A stretch of DNA of 64,000 nt, from the NCBI RefSeq assembly GCF_014196805.1, contig NZ_JACIEI010000008.1, positions 1 through 64,000 on the forward strand, read 5' to 3'. The position numbers and the translations under genes were made by a program. Position 1 is the first letter of the stretch. Each line of letters opens with the position of its first letter. This document shows, one piece after another, positions 55,171 to 63,319 of the stretch. Source of the DNA: Sulfitobacter undariae. Lineage in GTDB: Bacteria; Pseudomonadota; Alphaproteobacteria; Rhodobacterales; Rhodobacteraceae. The notes under the pieces are model-generated. The model did no database searches. It had not been told where the DNA came from and saw only the letters and a program-made list of their open reading frames with translations.

Positions 55171-55593
55171 TTAGGAGAGGTGACGCGCCCTTGCGCCACG
55201 CTCGATCGCGGCTGCATGCAGACGGTCGATGTTCAGCTCATAGCGGATTTCTTCTAGCAGGCGCAGTTCTGCTTCCTCCAGCGTGCCATCGGCAGCGGCA
55301 ACATCACATGCCAGTGCATAGGCCGTTTCGTTAAAGCGGTCTTGCAGGGCCTCGCGAATAAGTCCGAACAATGCGTCCAGCCCGTCTTCTTGCTCAAACA
55401 GGTCAAAGACCATCTGGCTGACGGGTTTAATACGGTCCACGTCGAAGTCGGCAAAAATGGGCAGCAGGTTCACCGCAGATTGGATTTTGATCAGCTCGGT
55501 TGTGCCAATGTCGCCATCCGAGGCAGAGACTGCAACCATAACCGCGACAAGGCAGTCTTGAGTGCTCAGGGCGAGAGATGTGTCGTTTGTCAT
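55171..55593 (-). CDS. TerB-like (tellurite-resistance TerB family) protein
   Basis: This 140-aa helical protein has the TerB-type pattern: ALSTQDCLVAVMVAVSASDG near residue 8 and ALACDVAAADGTLEEAEL near 90, each with the Asp-Gly pair of the metal-binding helical repeat. The role of stand-alone TerB proteins is not established. ATG at 55593 follows AAAGGAC. It is convergent with dacB and divergent from lysK. Confidence 0.78.
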   Translation of the reverse strand: MTNDTSLALSTQDCLVAVMVAVSASDGDIGTTELIKIQSAVNLLPIFADFDVDRIKPVSQMVFDLFEQEDGLDALFGLIREALQDRFNETAYALACDVAAADGTLEEAELRLLEEIRYELNIDRLHAAAIERGARARHLS

Positions 55594-55713
55594 TATATAT
55601 GTCCTTTGCACAGCGCTGGTTCCCCAGCAGAATATTGACGCCACGGGTCTTGCACAATAGATGAAGCCACAACTGCGCGATAGGGCGCTGGTGTAATTTT
55701 CGGGAAGTTTGAT

Positions 55714-57294
55714 ATGTCTGAAGTGCGGGATGCAGCAATGCAAAGCAAAGCGTGGCCTTTTGAAGAAGCGCGCCGCGTGCTCAAACGTTTCAATGGTAAG
55801 GTGCCTGAAAAGGGATATGTGTTGTTTGAAACCGGATATGGCCCATCAGGCCTCCCGCATATTGGTACCTTTGGAGAGGTTGCCCGCACCACAATGATCC
55901 GCCGCGCCTTTGAGGCGATCAGTGATATTCCAACGCGGCTGATCTGTTTTTCTGATGATCTGGACGGCATGCGTAAGGTGCCCAGCAATGTGCCAGACGC
56001 TGATGCACTGACCGAGCATTTGCAAAAGCCGCTGACCTCTGTGCCTGATCCGTTTGGCACTCATGAGAGTTTTGGCCATCATAACAACGCGATGCTGCGC
56101 CGTTTTCTGGATACTTTCGGGTTTGAATACGAGTTTTATTCAGCTACAGAGTTTTACGGCACAGGCCAGTTTGATGAAATTCTGATGCGTGCCGCCGAGA
56201 AGTACGACGAAATCATGGCCGTCATGCTCAAGTCTCTGCGCGAAGAGCGCCGTCAGACGTATTCGATCTTTTTGCCAATCCACCCTGACACGGGCCGCGT
56301 GATGTATGTGCCTATGAAATCCGTGGATGCCAAAGCGGGCACCATCACCTTTGACACGCCCGAGGGCGAAGAAATGACGCTGCCCGTCACAGGCGGCAAT
56401 GTGAAGCTGCAATGGAAGCCTGATTTCGGCGCACGTTGGGCGGCGTTGGGTGTGGATTTTGAGATGTATGGCAAAGACCATTCCACCAATACGCCAATTT
56501 ACGATTCGATTTGTCGTATTCTGGGCGCCCGCGCGCCAGAGCATTTCAGCTATGAGTTGTTTCTGGACCAAGATGGTCACAAGATTTCTAAAACTTCGGG
56601 CAATGGTTTGTCGATTGACGAATGGCTGACATACGCCTCCGCTGAATCACTGTCGTATTTCATGTATCTCAAGCCGAAGACGGCAAAGCGCATGTATTTC
56701 GATGTGATCCCCAAAGCGGTGGATGAATATCACCAACAACTGCGCGCCTATGAGACGCAGGACATCAAAGCGCAGTTGAACAACCCCGTCTGGCACATTC
56801 ACAGCGGTGATGTACCAAAGTCTGATATGGTTGTGCCGTTCTCGATGTTGCTCAACCTTGCCTCTGTCTCCTCGGCTGAGGACAAAGCGCAACTATGGGG
56901 CTTTATCCAACGCTATGCACCAGAAGCCACGGCGCAGACACATCCCGGTATGGATGCGGCAGCGGGTTATGCGGTGCGGTATTACAATGATTTTGTGAAA
57001 CCGACCAAAGTGTTCCGCGCGCCCAGCGATCTGGAGCGTGAGGCACTGGAAGATTTGCGCGCGCAACTGGCTGTCTGGGACGGCGGGTTGGATGCGGATG
57101 CCTTGCAGACCATGGTGTTCGCGGTCGGTAAAGAGCGGTTTGAGCCCCTGCGCGATTGGTTCACAGCGCTGTACGAAGTACTTCTTGGCGCGTCTCAAGG
57201 ACCACGGTTTGGCGGGTTTATTGCGCTTTACGGTGTCGATGAAACCATTGCATTGATTGACGACGCATTGGCAGGAAAGCTGACTGCCGCCTAA
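55714..57294 (+). CDS. lysK: Lysyl-tRNA synthetase, class I
   Basis: This 526-aa synthetase is the archaeal-type class I LysRS found also in many alphaproteobacteria, not the usual bacterial class II enzyme. The HIGH motif is [18 protein letters not shown] near residue 43 and the KMSKS motif is [13 protein letters not shown] near 290. The C-terminal helical anticodon-binding region follows. The start is ATG 55714. It precedes the isoprenoid/lipid gene set by about 360 bases. Confidence 0.95.
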   Translation: MSEVRDAAMQSKAWPFEEARRVLKRFNGKVPEKGYVLFETGYGPSGLPHIGTFGEVARTTMIRRAFEAISDIPTRLICFSDDLDGMRKVPSNVPDADALTEHLQKPLTSVPDPFGTHESFGHHNNAMLRRFLDTFGFEYEFYSATEFYGTGQFDEILMRAAEKYDEIMAVMLKSLREERRQTYSIFLPIHPDTGRVMYVPMKSVDAKAGTITFDTPEGEEMTLPVTGGNVKLQWKPDFGARWAALGVDFEMYGKDHSTNTPIYDSICRILGARAPEHFSYELFLDQDGHKISKTSGNGLSIDEWLTYASAESLSYFMYLKPKTAKRMYFDVIPKAVDEYHQQLRAYETQDIKAQLNNPVWHIHSGDVPKSDMVVPFSMLLNLASVSSAEDKAQLWGFIQRYAPEATAQTHPGMDAAAGYAVRYYNDFVKPTKVFRAPSDLEREALEDLRAQLAVWDGGLDADALQTMVFAVGKERFEPLRDWFTALYEVLLGASQGPRFGGFIALYGVDETIALIDDALAGKLTAA

Positions 57295-57655
57295 AGCTGG
57301 ACTCCACTCGCTTGCATGACTTGTTAAAAGGTCGCGCAAGCGGGCGACGGTTGAGGACCCTCAGCGGCTTTATGCCCTGCGAATACATCTGCAAAATCTG
57401 GACACCAGAGCCAGAAAGATTCATTCTCGACCCGATCCACCAGATACCGAGCTTAAACACATAACTTTCACACGTTGTTTAACGTATTTGTTGCCTTGTT
57501 GTTTTTTCCTTGGGTCGGTCTGTTCGAAAGGGTTGATCCGGCTATCCGGTCTGTTGATGGCTCAAGCAGGTCTGGTTTGCGCCGCAGCCCGAAAAACCGT
57601 GACTTCGCCATATGCCGTGCCTATTGATGAACATGTAGTTAATCGGAGCTCGTTT
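57295..57655. promoter_or_regulatory. Upstream region of the isoprenoid/lipid operon
   Basis: No separate gene is visible in these 361 bases. CGCTTGC and GCAAGCG near 57310-57342 could form a long-loop hairpin after lysK. ACGTT-GTTT-AACGT at 57472-57485 is a perfect small palindrome and may be an operator. The HMG-CoA-reductase frame is open from 57488, so part of this region could be coding if an earlier start (ATG 57557) is used. Confidence 0.35.
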
Positions 57656-58921
57656 GTGACCATTCCCGCCCATGTTCAAGTGTTGTTAAAACGGCTGCGT
57701 GAGAAGTTTACCCCTGAAAAATTACGTGAGCAGATGGCAGCCTGCGATGCTCCTTTTCGCACCTTGCGCCCTGTGCGAGATGCCACCGAGAAAAGTGTTT
57801 TGCGCTATTGGGAACGCCTTATTGGACCAGCCTCGCATATTGATCGCGATTTGATTGCGGATACGGCCAGCCTTGCGGCGGCCAAAAGCTATTCCGGCAA
57901 TATTGAAAACTATATCGGGACGGTCAAAGTGCCCGTAGGGGTTATTGGGCCACTGCGCGTGAATGGCATAAATGCCGCCCGCGATTACCATATCCCCCTT
58001 GCCACAACCGAAGCGGCGCTTGTTGCCTCTTATGGGCGTGGGGCATATGCAGCAACCAAGGCAGGTGGAATTAGCACTGCCGTCTTGTACGAAGGTGTGA
58101 TCCGCACACCCGCCTTTACTTTTGATAATATCCTGAGCGCAGGGCTATTTGTCGAATGGGTTGTTACAAATATCAAAGCGCTGCGCAGCGCTGCCGAGAG
58201 CACCACGCAGCACGGCAAACTGTCTTCTGTAGAACCCGTCATCGACAACAATGTTGTGTTTTTGATCTGCCGCTACACGACAGGGGATGCGTCGGGGCAA
58301 AACATGGTCACGATTGCAACCCATGCGCTGTGCGAAAAAATCGTTGCGGATTGCACCGTACCCATCGATCGCTGGTACATCGAAGGTAATTTCTCGGGTG
58401 ACAAAAAAGCCTCTGCGCTTGGCTTGATGACAGGGCGGGGCCGCAAAGTGAGCGCTTCTGTTATTCTGCCTGCTGCGATCATCGAAAAAACGCTGGGGAC
58501 GACAACCCAAGAGATGCTTGCCTATGGGCGCATTGCAGATTTGGGGGCCAAGCTGTCGGGCCAAATGGGCGCGCAGGCCCATTATGCCAACGGCCTTGCA
58601 GCCCTATACATCGCCACAGGCCAAGATGCAGCTTGCGTCGCCGAAAGCGCGATTGGTTTTACCCGAATGGAAGCGCGGGGCGACGATTTGTTCTGTTCCG
58701 TAACCATGCCGAACATTCTTGTTGGCACGGTCGGTGGCGGCACAGGGCTTGCCAGCCAGAGTGCGGGTCTCAATATTCTGGGTTTGAAAGGTACAGGTAA
58801 CGGGGCCGCTTTGGCCGAGGTCACAGCAGCCCTTTGTCTATGTGGCGAAATCTCGATTGTCGCGGCCATCGCTGCGGGGGATTTTACCCGTGCGCACCAA
58901 AGTCTGGCACGGCTGAGATGA
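57656..58921 (+). CDS. HMG-CoA reductase homologue
   Basis: This about 421-aa protein matches the class I (archaeal/eukaryotic-like) HMG-CoA reductase fold, which reduces an acyl-CoA thioester to an alcohol with two NADPH. The catalytic set is present: Glu in ATTEAALVAS near 119, the DASGQNM dinucleotide segment near 211, Lys in SGDKKAS near 250, Asp in ATGQDAACVAES near 325 and a C-terminal His in TRAHQSLAR near 415. The usual TTEG and DAMGMNM are altered to TTEA and DASGQNM. GTG at 57656 has GGAG seven bases upstream; ATG 57557 is the alternative. The stop overlaps the UbiA start by four bases. The substrate may be HMG-CoA or another thioester. Confidence 0.85.
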   Translation: MTIPAHVQVLLKRLREKFTPEKLREQMAACDAPFRTLRPVRDATEKSVLRYWERLIGPASHIDRDLIADTASLAAAKSYSGNIENYIGTVKVPVGVIGPLRVNGINAARDYHIPLATTEAALVASYGRGAYAATKAGGISTAVLYEGVIRTPAFTFDNILSAGLFVEWVVTNIKALRSAAESTTQHGKLSSVEPVIDNNVVFLICRYTTGDASGQNMVTIATHALCEKIVADCTVPIDRWYIEGNFSGDKKASALGLMTGRGRKVSASVILPAAIIEKTLGTTTQEMLAYGRIADLGAKLSGQMGAQAHYANGLAALYIATGQDAACVAESAIGFTRMEARGDDLFCSVTMPNILVGTVGGGTGLASQSAGLNILGLKGTGNGAALAEVTAALCLCGEISIVAAIAAGDFTRAHQSLARLR

Positions 58922-59829
58922 CCCTATTGCAACGTCTGTGGATTTACCAAGCCGAACGTTTCCCACTGGCGAAAACCGTGCCGCTACTGGCCTGCTTTTC
59001 CGCAGCTTCCATCACGCTTTCTGCGGTGCTGTCTGGGCGTCCTCTTCCGGCGCTATCGGCCTACCTTGTCGGCTTTTTTCTTGTTTTCATTTTGTTTTTC
59101 CAAATGCGTGTCGCGGATGAAGTGAAGGACGGTGAAGACGACGCAAAATACCGCCCAGAGCGTGCGATCCCACGAGGGTTGGTGACGCTTCGCCTGATTG
59201 TCTCTCTTGGCGCTGTGACGATCCCCTTGGGTATCCTCCTCGCCCAGATCCATGGCGCAGGCCTTATCTGGTTGCTCGCGCTCACATGGGCTTGGCTTAC
59301 AGCAATGACATTCGAATTCGGTGTTCCTGCTTGGTTAAAGGCCCGCCCTGTCTTCTACCTGCTGTCTCACATGGCAATCATGCCGTTGATCGATTTACTG
59401 CTGACAGGTATTGAATGGCTTCCCCATGGATCAGCCACGCCTGCACTGTGGATTTTCATTGCCTTGTCATTTTCCAACGGCTGTGTGCTTGAAATAGGCC
59501 GTAAACTTTGGTCACCCGAGAATGAGCGGATCGGGGTCGATACCTATTCCAAACTTTGGGGGGCAAAGCGTGCAGCTTTTATCTGGCTTGGTTTTGTTGG
59601 GGTATCAGCGGTATTATTGATCGGGGTGGGCGTCGTCACAGGCTTTCCACTTGCTTTCATCCTGATCGGGCTCCTTGGGTTTTTATTCTGTATTTACGCG
59701 GCCCGTCGCTACGCCATTAACCCAACCCCAAAAACCGAAAAGCAGATGGATACGGTCGCAGGCTTATGGGTCTTTGGCTGCTACGCCACCGCCGGATTCC
59801 TCCCACTTGCCCTAGGAGGGCTGCCATGA
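58918..59829 (+). CDS. UbiA-family membrane prenyltransferase
   Basis: This 303-aa protein has about eight or nine membrane segments and the UbiA layout. The first Asp-rich motif is RVADEVKDGEDDAKYRPERA near residue 61, with PeR-AIPRG after it. The second motif region is unusual: EIGRKLWSPENERIGVDTYS near 195 in place of the usual DxxxD. UbiA enzymes attach prenyl diphosphates to aromatic rings, heme, chlorophyllide or glyceryl phosphate. The acceptor here is unknown. It is coupled on both sides by ATGA overlaps. Confidence 0.85.
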   Translation: MTLLQRLWIYQAERFPLAKTVPLLACFSAASITLSAVLSGRPLPALSAYLVGFFLVFILFFQMRVADEVKDGEDDAKYRPERAIPRGLVTLRLIVSLGAVTIPLGILLAQIHGAGLIWLLALTWAWLTAMTFEFGVPAWLKARPVFYLLSHMAIMPLIDLLLTGIEWLPHGSATPALWIFIALSFSNGCVLEIGRKLWSPENERIGVDTYSKLWGAKRAAFIWLGFVGVSAVLLIGVGVVTGFPLAFILIGLLGFLFCIYAARRYAINPTPKTEKQMDTVAGLWVFGCYATAGFLPLALGGLP

Positions 59830-62219
59830 TTTTATTCGGCATTACCGACCCAGCACAAGTTGGGGGTAAAGGGGCATCCCTCGCACGGCTTGCCCAGTTA
59901 GGGTTCAACCCGCCTGCTTTCTTTGTCATCCCAGCAGATGCATTCACTGACGGTAAACCGCAGCGGGGACTGAAAACATCAGTCACAAAATCGCTCAAAC
60001 TCATCGGCTCGGGTCCTTATGCTGTGCGTTCCTCTGGCAAAGCGGAAGACGGTGAAGAGCATAGCCATGCAGGTCAGTTTGACACGTTCCTGAACATCAA
60101 TGCTGCGGGTGTCGTTGACGCGGCGGCCAAGGTTTGGGCGTCAGGCTTTGGTGAAACAGTGGCGACGTACCGCGCGGTCAAATCAGGGGGTGACGCCGCA
60201 GCTCCCGCTATTGTGGTCCAGCAAATGATCGACGCGCGCGTGTCAGGCGTTGCCTTTAGCGCCGACCCCGTCAGCGGACGCCGCGATTGCGTGATCATCT
60301 CGGCAGTTGAGGGCCTTGGCGATGCGTTGGTCAGTGGCGAAGTTGATGGGCAAAGCTGGGTTGCTACCAATACCATCACGGCACCGCGTGATCCAATTTT
60401 AACGGATGCAGAACTTCAAAGCGTTGTCGACATGGCGCGCAAGGCCGAAGCTGCATTCGGCAGCCCCCAAGACATCGAATGGGCGATTGATGCAGACGGG
60501 TTGCATATTCTGCAGGCCCGTCCAATCACAACTGCGCTGCGCCCTTTGGCAGTGCCTGACACAACGCTGACGATATTTGATAATTCCAACATCGTTGAAA
60601 GCTATCCGGGCATTGTGTCTCCTTTGACCTACAGCTTTGCCGTGCACGTTTATGACCGCGTTTACCGGTCCTTTGTCCGTCTTTTAGGTGTCAGAGAAGC
60701 AACCATTTCCGACAATGGCGCGGTCTTTGGGAACATGCTGGGGCGCGTGGATGGGCGTGTCTATTACAACCTTGTTAACTGGTATCGTGCACTTGCGTTG
60801 CTTCCGGGTTTTGCGTTGAATCGTTCCTATATGGAAACCATGATGGGTGTAGATACGCCCATGCCTACTGAGGTGACCAACAGTATTGGCCCGCCGCCCG
60901 CCAAAGGGTTTGCGAAGGTCACGGAATACGCCAAGCTTGTCTTTGTTGCCGCGCGTTTGATTTTCGAGGCGCTGCGCCTGCCACGAACCCGAAGCAATTT
61001 TTATACCCGCCTGAACGCGGCGCTGGACAGTGATCTTGATCTGGAAGCGGCCAACCCGACCCAGCTTAGTCGGGAGTATCGCCGCATTGAGAGCACCTTG
61101 CTGGACCGTTGGGATGCGCCTTTGGTCAATGACTTTTTATGCATGATCGCATTTGGCGCCTCACGGAACCTGCTAAAACGGTGGCTAGGGGATGAAGGGC
61201 TATTGCTGCATAATGATGTGATGATCGGGCAGGGCGATATCGTGTCCGCTGAACCCGCGCAACGCATTGCAAAAATGGGCCGGATCGCGGCTGAGCATGG
61301 TATTCCCTCTGAGCAATTTGCGACGCACCCGGCGCTAAAAGATGAATTTGCCAGTTATCTCGCCAAATTCGGGGACCGTTGCACCGAAGAGTTGAAACTG
61401 GAATCTATTCCACTGACCCAAGACGCGACCCAGCTTCTTTCGGCAATAGCGGCCAGTTCGCAGCGCCCGCCAGCGGAACATGCAGTTGCGTCAACACCAG
61501 ATTGGGCCGCGATTTTTAGCGGAAAGCCTGTAAAGGCCCGCGTGGCGAAATGGATTGTGACATGGGCCAAGGCCCGTGTAAGAGACCGCGAAAACCTGCG
61601 ATTTGAACGCACAAGACTGTTCGGACGTGCCCGTCAGGTTTTCCTGGCGATGGGGCGGGAATTAGCGGCACGTGATCTTATCGATCAACCCCGTGATGTT
61701 TTCCACCTGACCGTTTCTGAGATCATGGGCGCGATTGAGGGGTTTGGCCTATCGCCGAATGTGCGCGGGCTGATCGCGTTGCGTCAATCCGAAGACGCCG
61801 GGTCTGCCAGCCGCGCCGACCCGCCAGAACGGATTGAAGTGCGCGGTCCCGCGATCCTTCCCTCTACAACCGCACATTCCCAGACTGAGGATATGCAAAC
61901 GGGCGAAACGCGCACGGCGACAGGATGTTCAGCAGGGCAAGTCACCGCCAAAGCCCGTGTTATCCGTGATCCGCGTACAGAAAGCTTGGACGCTGGTGAT
62001 ATCCTTGTCGCCCGCCACACGGATCCCGGCTGGATTGCGGTATTTTCCAACGCAAGTGCCATTGTAGTAGAGCGTGGCTCGCTGCTGTCCCACTCTGCCA
62101 TTGTGGCGCGTGAGTTGGGGATTCCCTGCGTTGTTGGCCTGAAGGGCGCCACGCAGTGGGTTGAGGATGGGGATGTATTGCACGTGAATGGCGCAACGGG
62201 ACTGGTCAAGAAAACATGA
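59826..62219 (+). CDS. PEP-synthase/rifampin-phosphotransferase-like dikinase
   Basis: This 797-aa protein starts with an ATP-grasp (PPDK N-terminal) domain: GGKGASLARL near 14, AVRSSGKAEDGEEHSHAGQF near 66, and DIEWAIDADGLHILQARPIT near 225. A long middle region (about 245-690) has no recognised motif. The C-terminus is a swivelling phosphohistidine domain, with His near 756 in GSLLSHSAIVARELGIPC. The PEP/pyruvate barrel of PpsA is missing, so the chain resembles rifampin phosphotransferase, which moves phosphate to a small molecule. Coupled by 4-bp overlaps, it probably phosphorylates an intermediate of this operon. Confidence 0.82.
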   Translation: MILFGITDPAQVGGKGASLARLAQLGFNPPAFFVIPADAFTDGKPQRGLKTSVTKSLKLIGSGPYAVRSSGKAEDGEEHSHAGQFDTFLNINAAGVVDAAAKVWASGFGETVATYRAVKSGGDAAAPAIVVQQMIDARVSGVAFSADPVSGRRDCVIISAVEGLGDALVSGEVDGQSWVATNTITAPRDPILTDAELQSVVDMARKAEAAFGSPQDIEWAIDADGLHILQARPITTALRPLAVPDTTLTIFDNSNIVESYPGIVSPLTYSFAVHVYDRVYRSFVRLLGVREATISDNGAVFGNMLGRVDGRVYYNLVNWYRALALLPGFALNRSYMETMMGVDTPMPTEVTNSIGPPPAKGFAKVTEYAKLVFVAARLIFEALRLPRTRSNFYTRLNAALDSDLDLEAANPTQLSREYRRIESTLLDRWDAPLVNDFLCMIAFGASRNLLKRWLGDEGLLLHNDVMIGQGDIVSAEPAQRIAKMGRIAAEHGIPSEQFATHPALKDEFASYLAKFGDRCTEELKLESIPLTQDATQLLSAIAASSQRPPAEHAVASTPDWAAIFSGKPVKARVAKWIVTWAKARVRDRENLRFERTRLFGRARQVFLAMGRELAARDLIDQPRDVFHLTVSEIMGAIEGFGLSPNVRGLIALRQSEDAGSASRADPPERIEVRGPAILPSTTAHSQTEDMQTGETRTATGCSAGQVTAKARVIRDPRTESLDAGDILVARHTDPGWIAVFSNASAIVVERGSLLSHSAIVARELGIPCVVGLKGATQWVEDGDVLHVNGATGLVKKT

Positions 62220-63319
62220 ATAAAAGCTCAGAAATTGCAACGAAAGCAAAGTTCGACCACATCCGTTATGCGCAATTGTGGGAGGATGCGGATATTTTAT
62301 GTGCTGCGCTCCCTCAAGACTCCGGCAAAACGCTGGTCTCGATCTGTTCGGCAGGGGATAATGCCTTGGCGATGTTGACCCTTGATCCCGAACGGGTTGT
62401 CGTCGTTGATCTGTCGCCTGCGCAAATTGCCTGCCTGCACCTGCGCATCGGCGCGTACCGCGCGCTCTCACAGCCCGAATTCCTAGAGTTGATGGGGTCT
62501 CGCCCCAGCACAAGCCGGGGTGTATTGCTTGACCGGTCCATCGCAGGGTTAGACACGGAAACCCAAGCGTTTTGGCAGGAACGACGTGACGACGTTATTG
62601 CCTATGGTGCAGGGGGTGTTGGAAAATTTGAACGCTATTTTCGCATTTTTCGCACAAAACTCCTCCCTCTGGTTCATTCAAAGAAAACCCTTGATGCAAT
62701 ATTCGTCTCAAGGCCCAAAGCAGAACGCCAAGAGTTTCTTAACAAACGCTTTAATACATGGCGCTGGCGGCTATTATTAAACGTCTTTTTTTCACGTTTT
62801 GTGATGGGGCGCATGGGGCGGGATAAGGCGTTTTTCGAACACGTCGAAGGCTCGGTAGCGCAACATGTCGCACGGCGGATCAAACACGCGGCTGTTGAGT
62901 GTGACCCGTCGCAAAATCCTTATCTACATTGGATTTTGAAGGGTACACATGGCGAAGCTGTTCCAATGCCTTGGCGTGTAGAACACTACGCAACGATCCG
63001 CGATAGGCTTGATCGGTTGGATATCCGCCAAGGCGCGCTGGAGGCATTCATTGATGACGGTGATAAGGCCGATGGGTTCAATCTGTCTGATATTTTTGAA
63101 TATATGTCGCCGGATGTTTTCACCAAAGTGTACGGCCAAATCCTGAGTGCTGCAAATCCCCAAGCCCGTCTTGTTTACTGGAACATGATGGCGCCCCGCC
63201 GTGTCCCGCCTGCCTTTGCCGCAAAGGTGACAGGCCTGACCGGAAAAGAAGACCAACTGAAAGCCCAAGACAAAGCATTTTTCTATTCCGACTTTGTGAT
63301 TGAGGAATTTAAGGGGTGA
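62216..63319 (+). CDS. DUF3419/BtaA-like 3-amino-3-carboxypropyl transferase
   Basis: This 367-aa protein matches the DUF3419 family, whose studied member BtaA moves the aminocarboxypropyl group of SAM to diacylglycerol in betaine-lipid synthesis. The N-terminus has KFDHIRYAQLWEDADILCAA, and the SAM-site region is LVSICSAGDNALAML near residue 40 with VVVVDLSPAQIACL near 60. FNLSDIFEYMSPDVFTKV is another conserved block near 282. No BtaB methyltransferase gene adjoins it. It starts within ATGA of the dikinase stop. Confidence 0.85.
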   Translation: MNKSSEIATKAKFDHIRYAQLWEDADILCAALPQDSGKTLVSICSAGDNALAMLTLDPERVVVVDLSPAQIACLHLRIGAYRALSQPEFLELMGSRPSTSRGVLLDRSIAGLDTETQAFWQERRDDVIAYGAGGVGKFERYFRIFRTKLLPLVHSKKTLDAIFVSRPKAERQEFLNKRFNTWRWRLLLNVFFSRFVMGRMGRDKAFFEHVEGSVAQHVARRIKHAAVECDPSQNPYLHWILKGTHGEAVPMPWRVEHYATIRDRLDRLDIRQGALEAFIDDGDKADGFNLSDIFEYMSPDVFTKVYGQILSAANPQARLVYWNMMAPRRVPPAFAAKVTGLTGKEDQLKAQDKAFFYSDFVIEEFKG

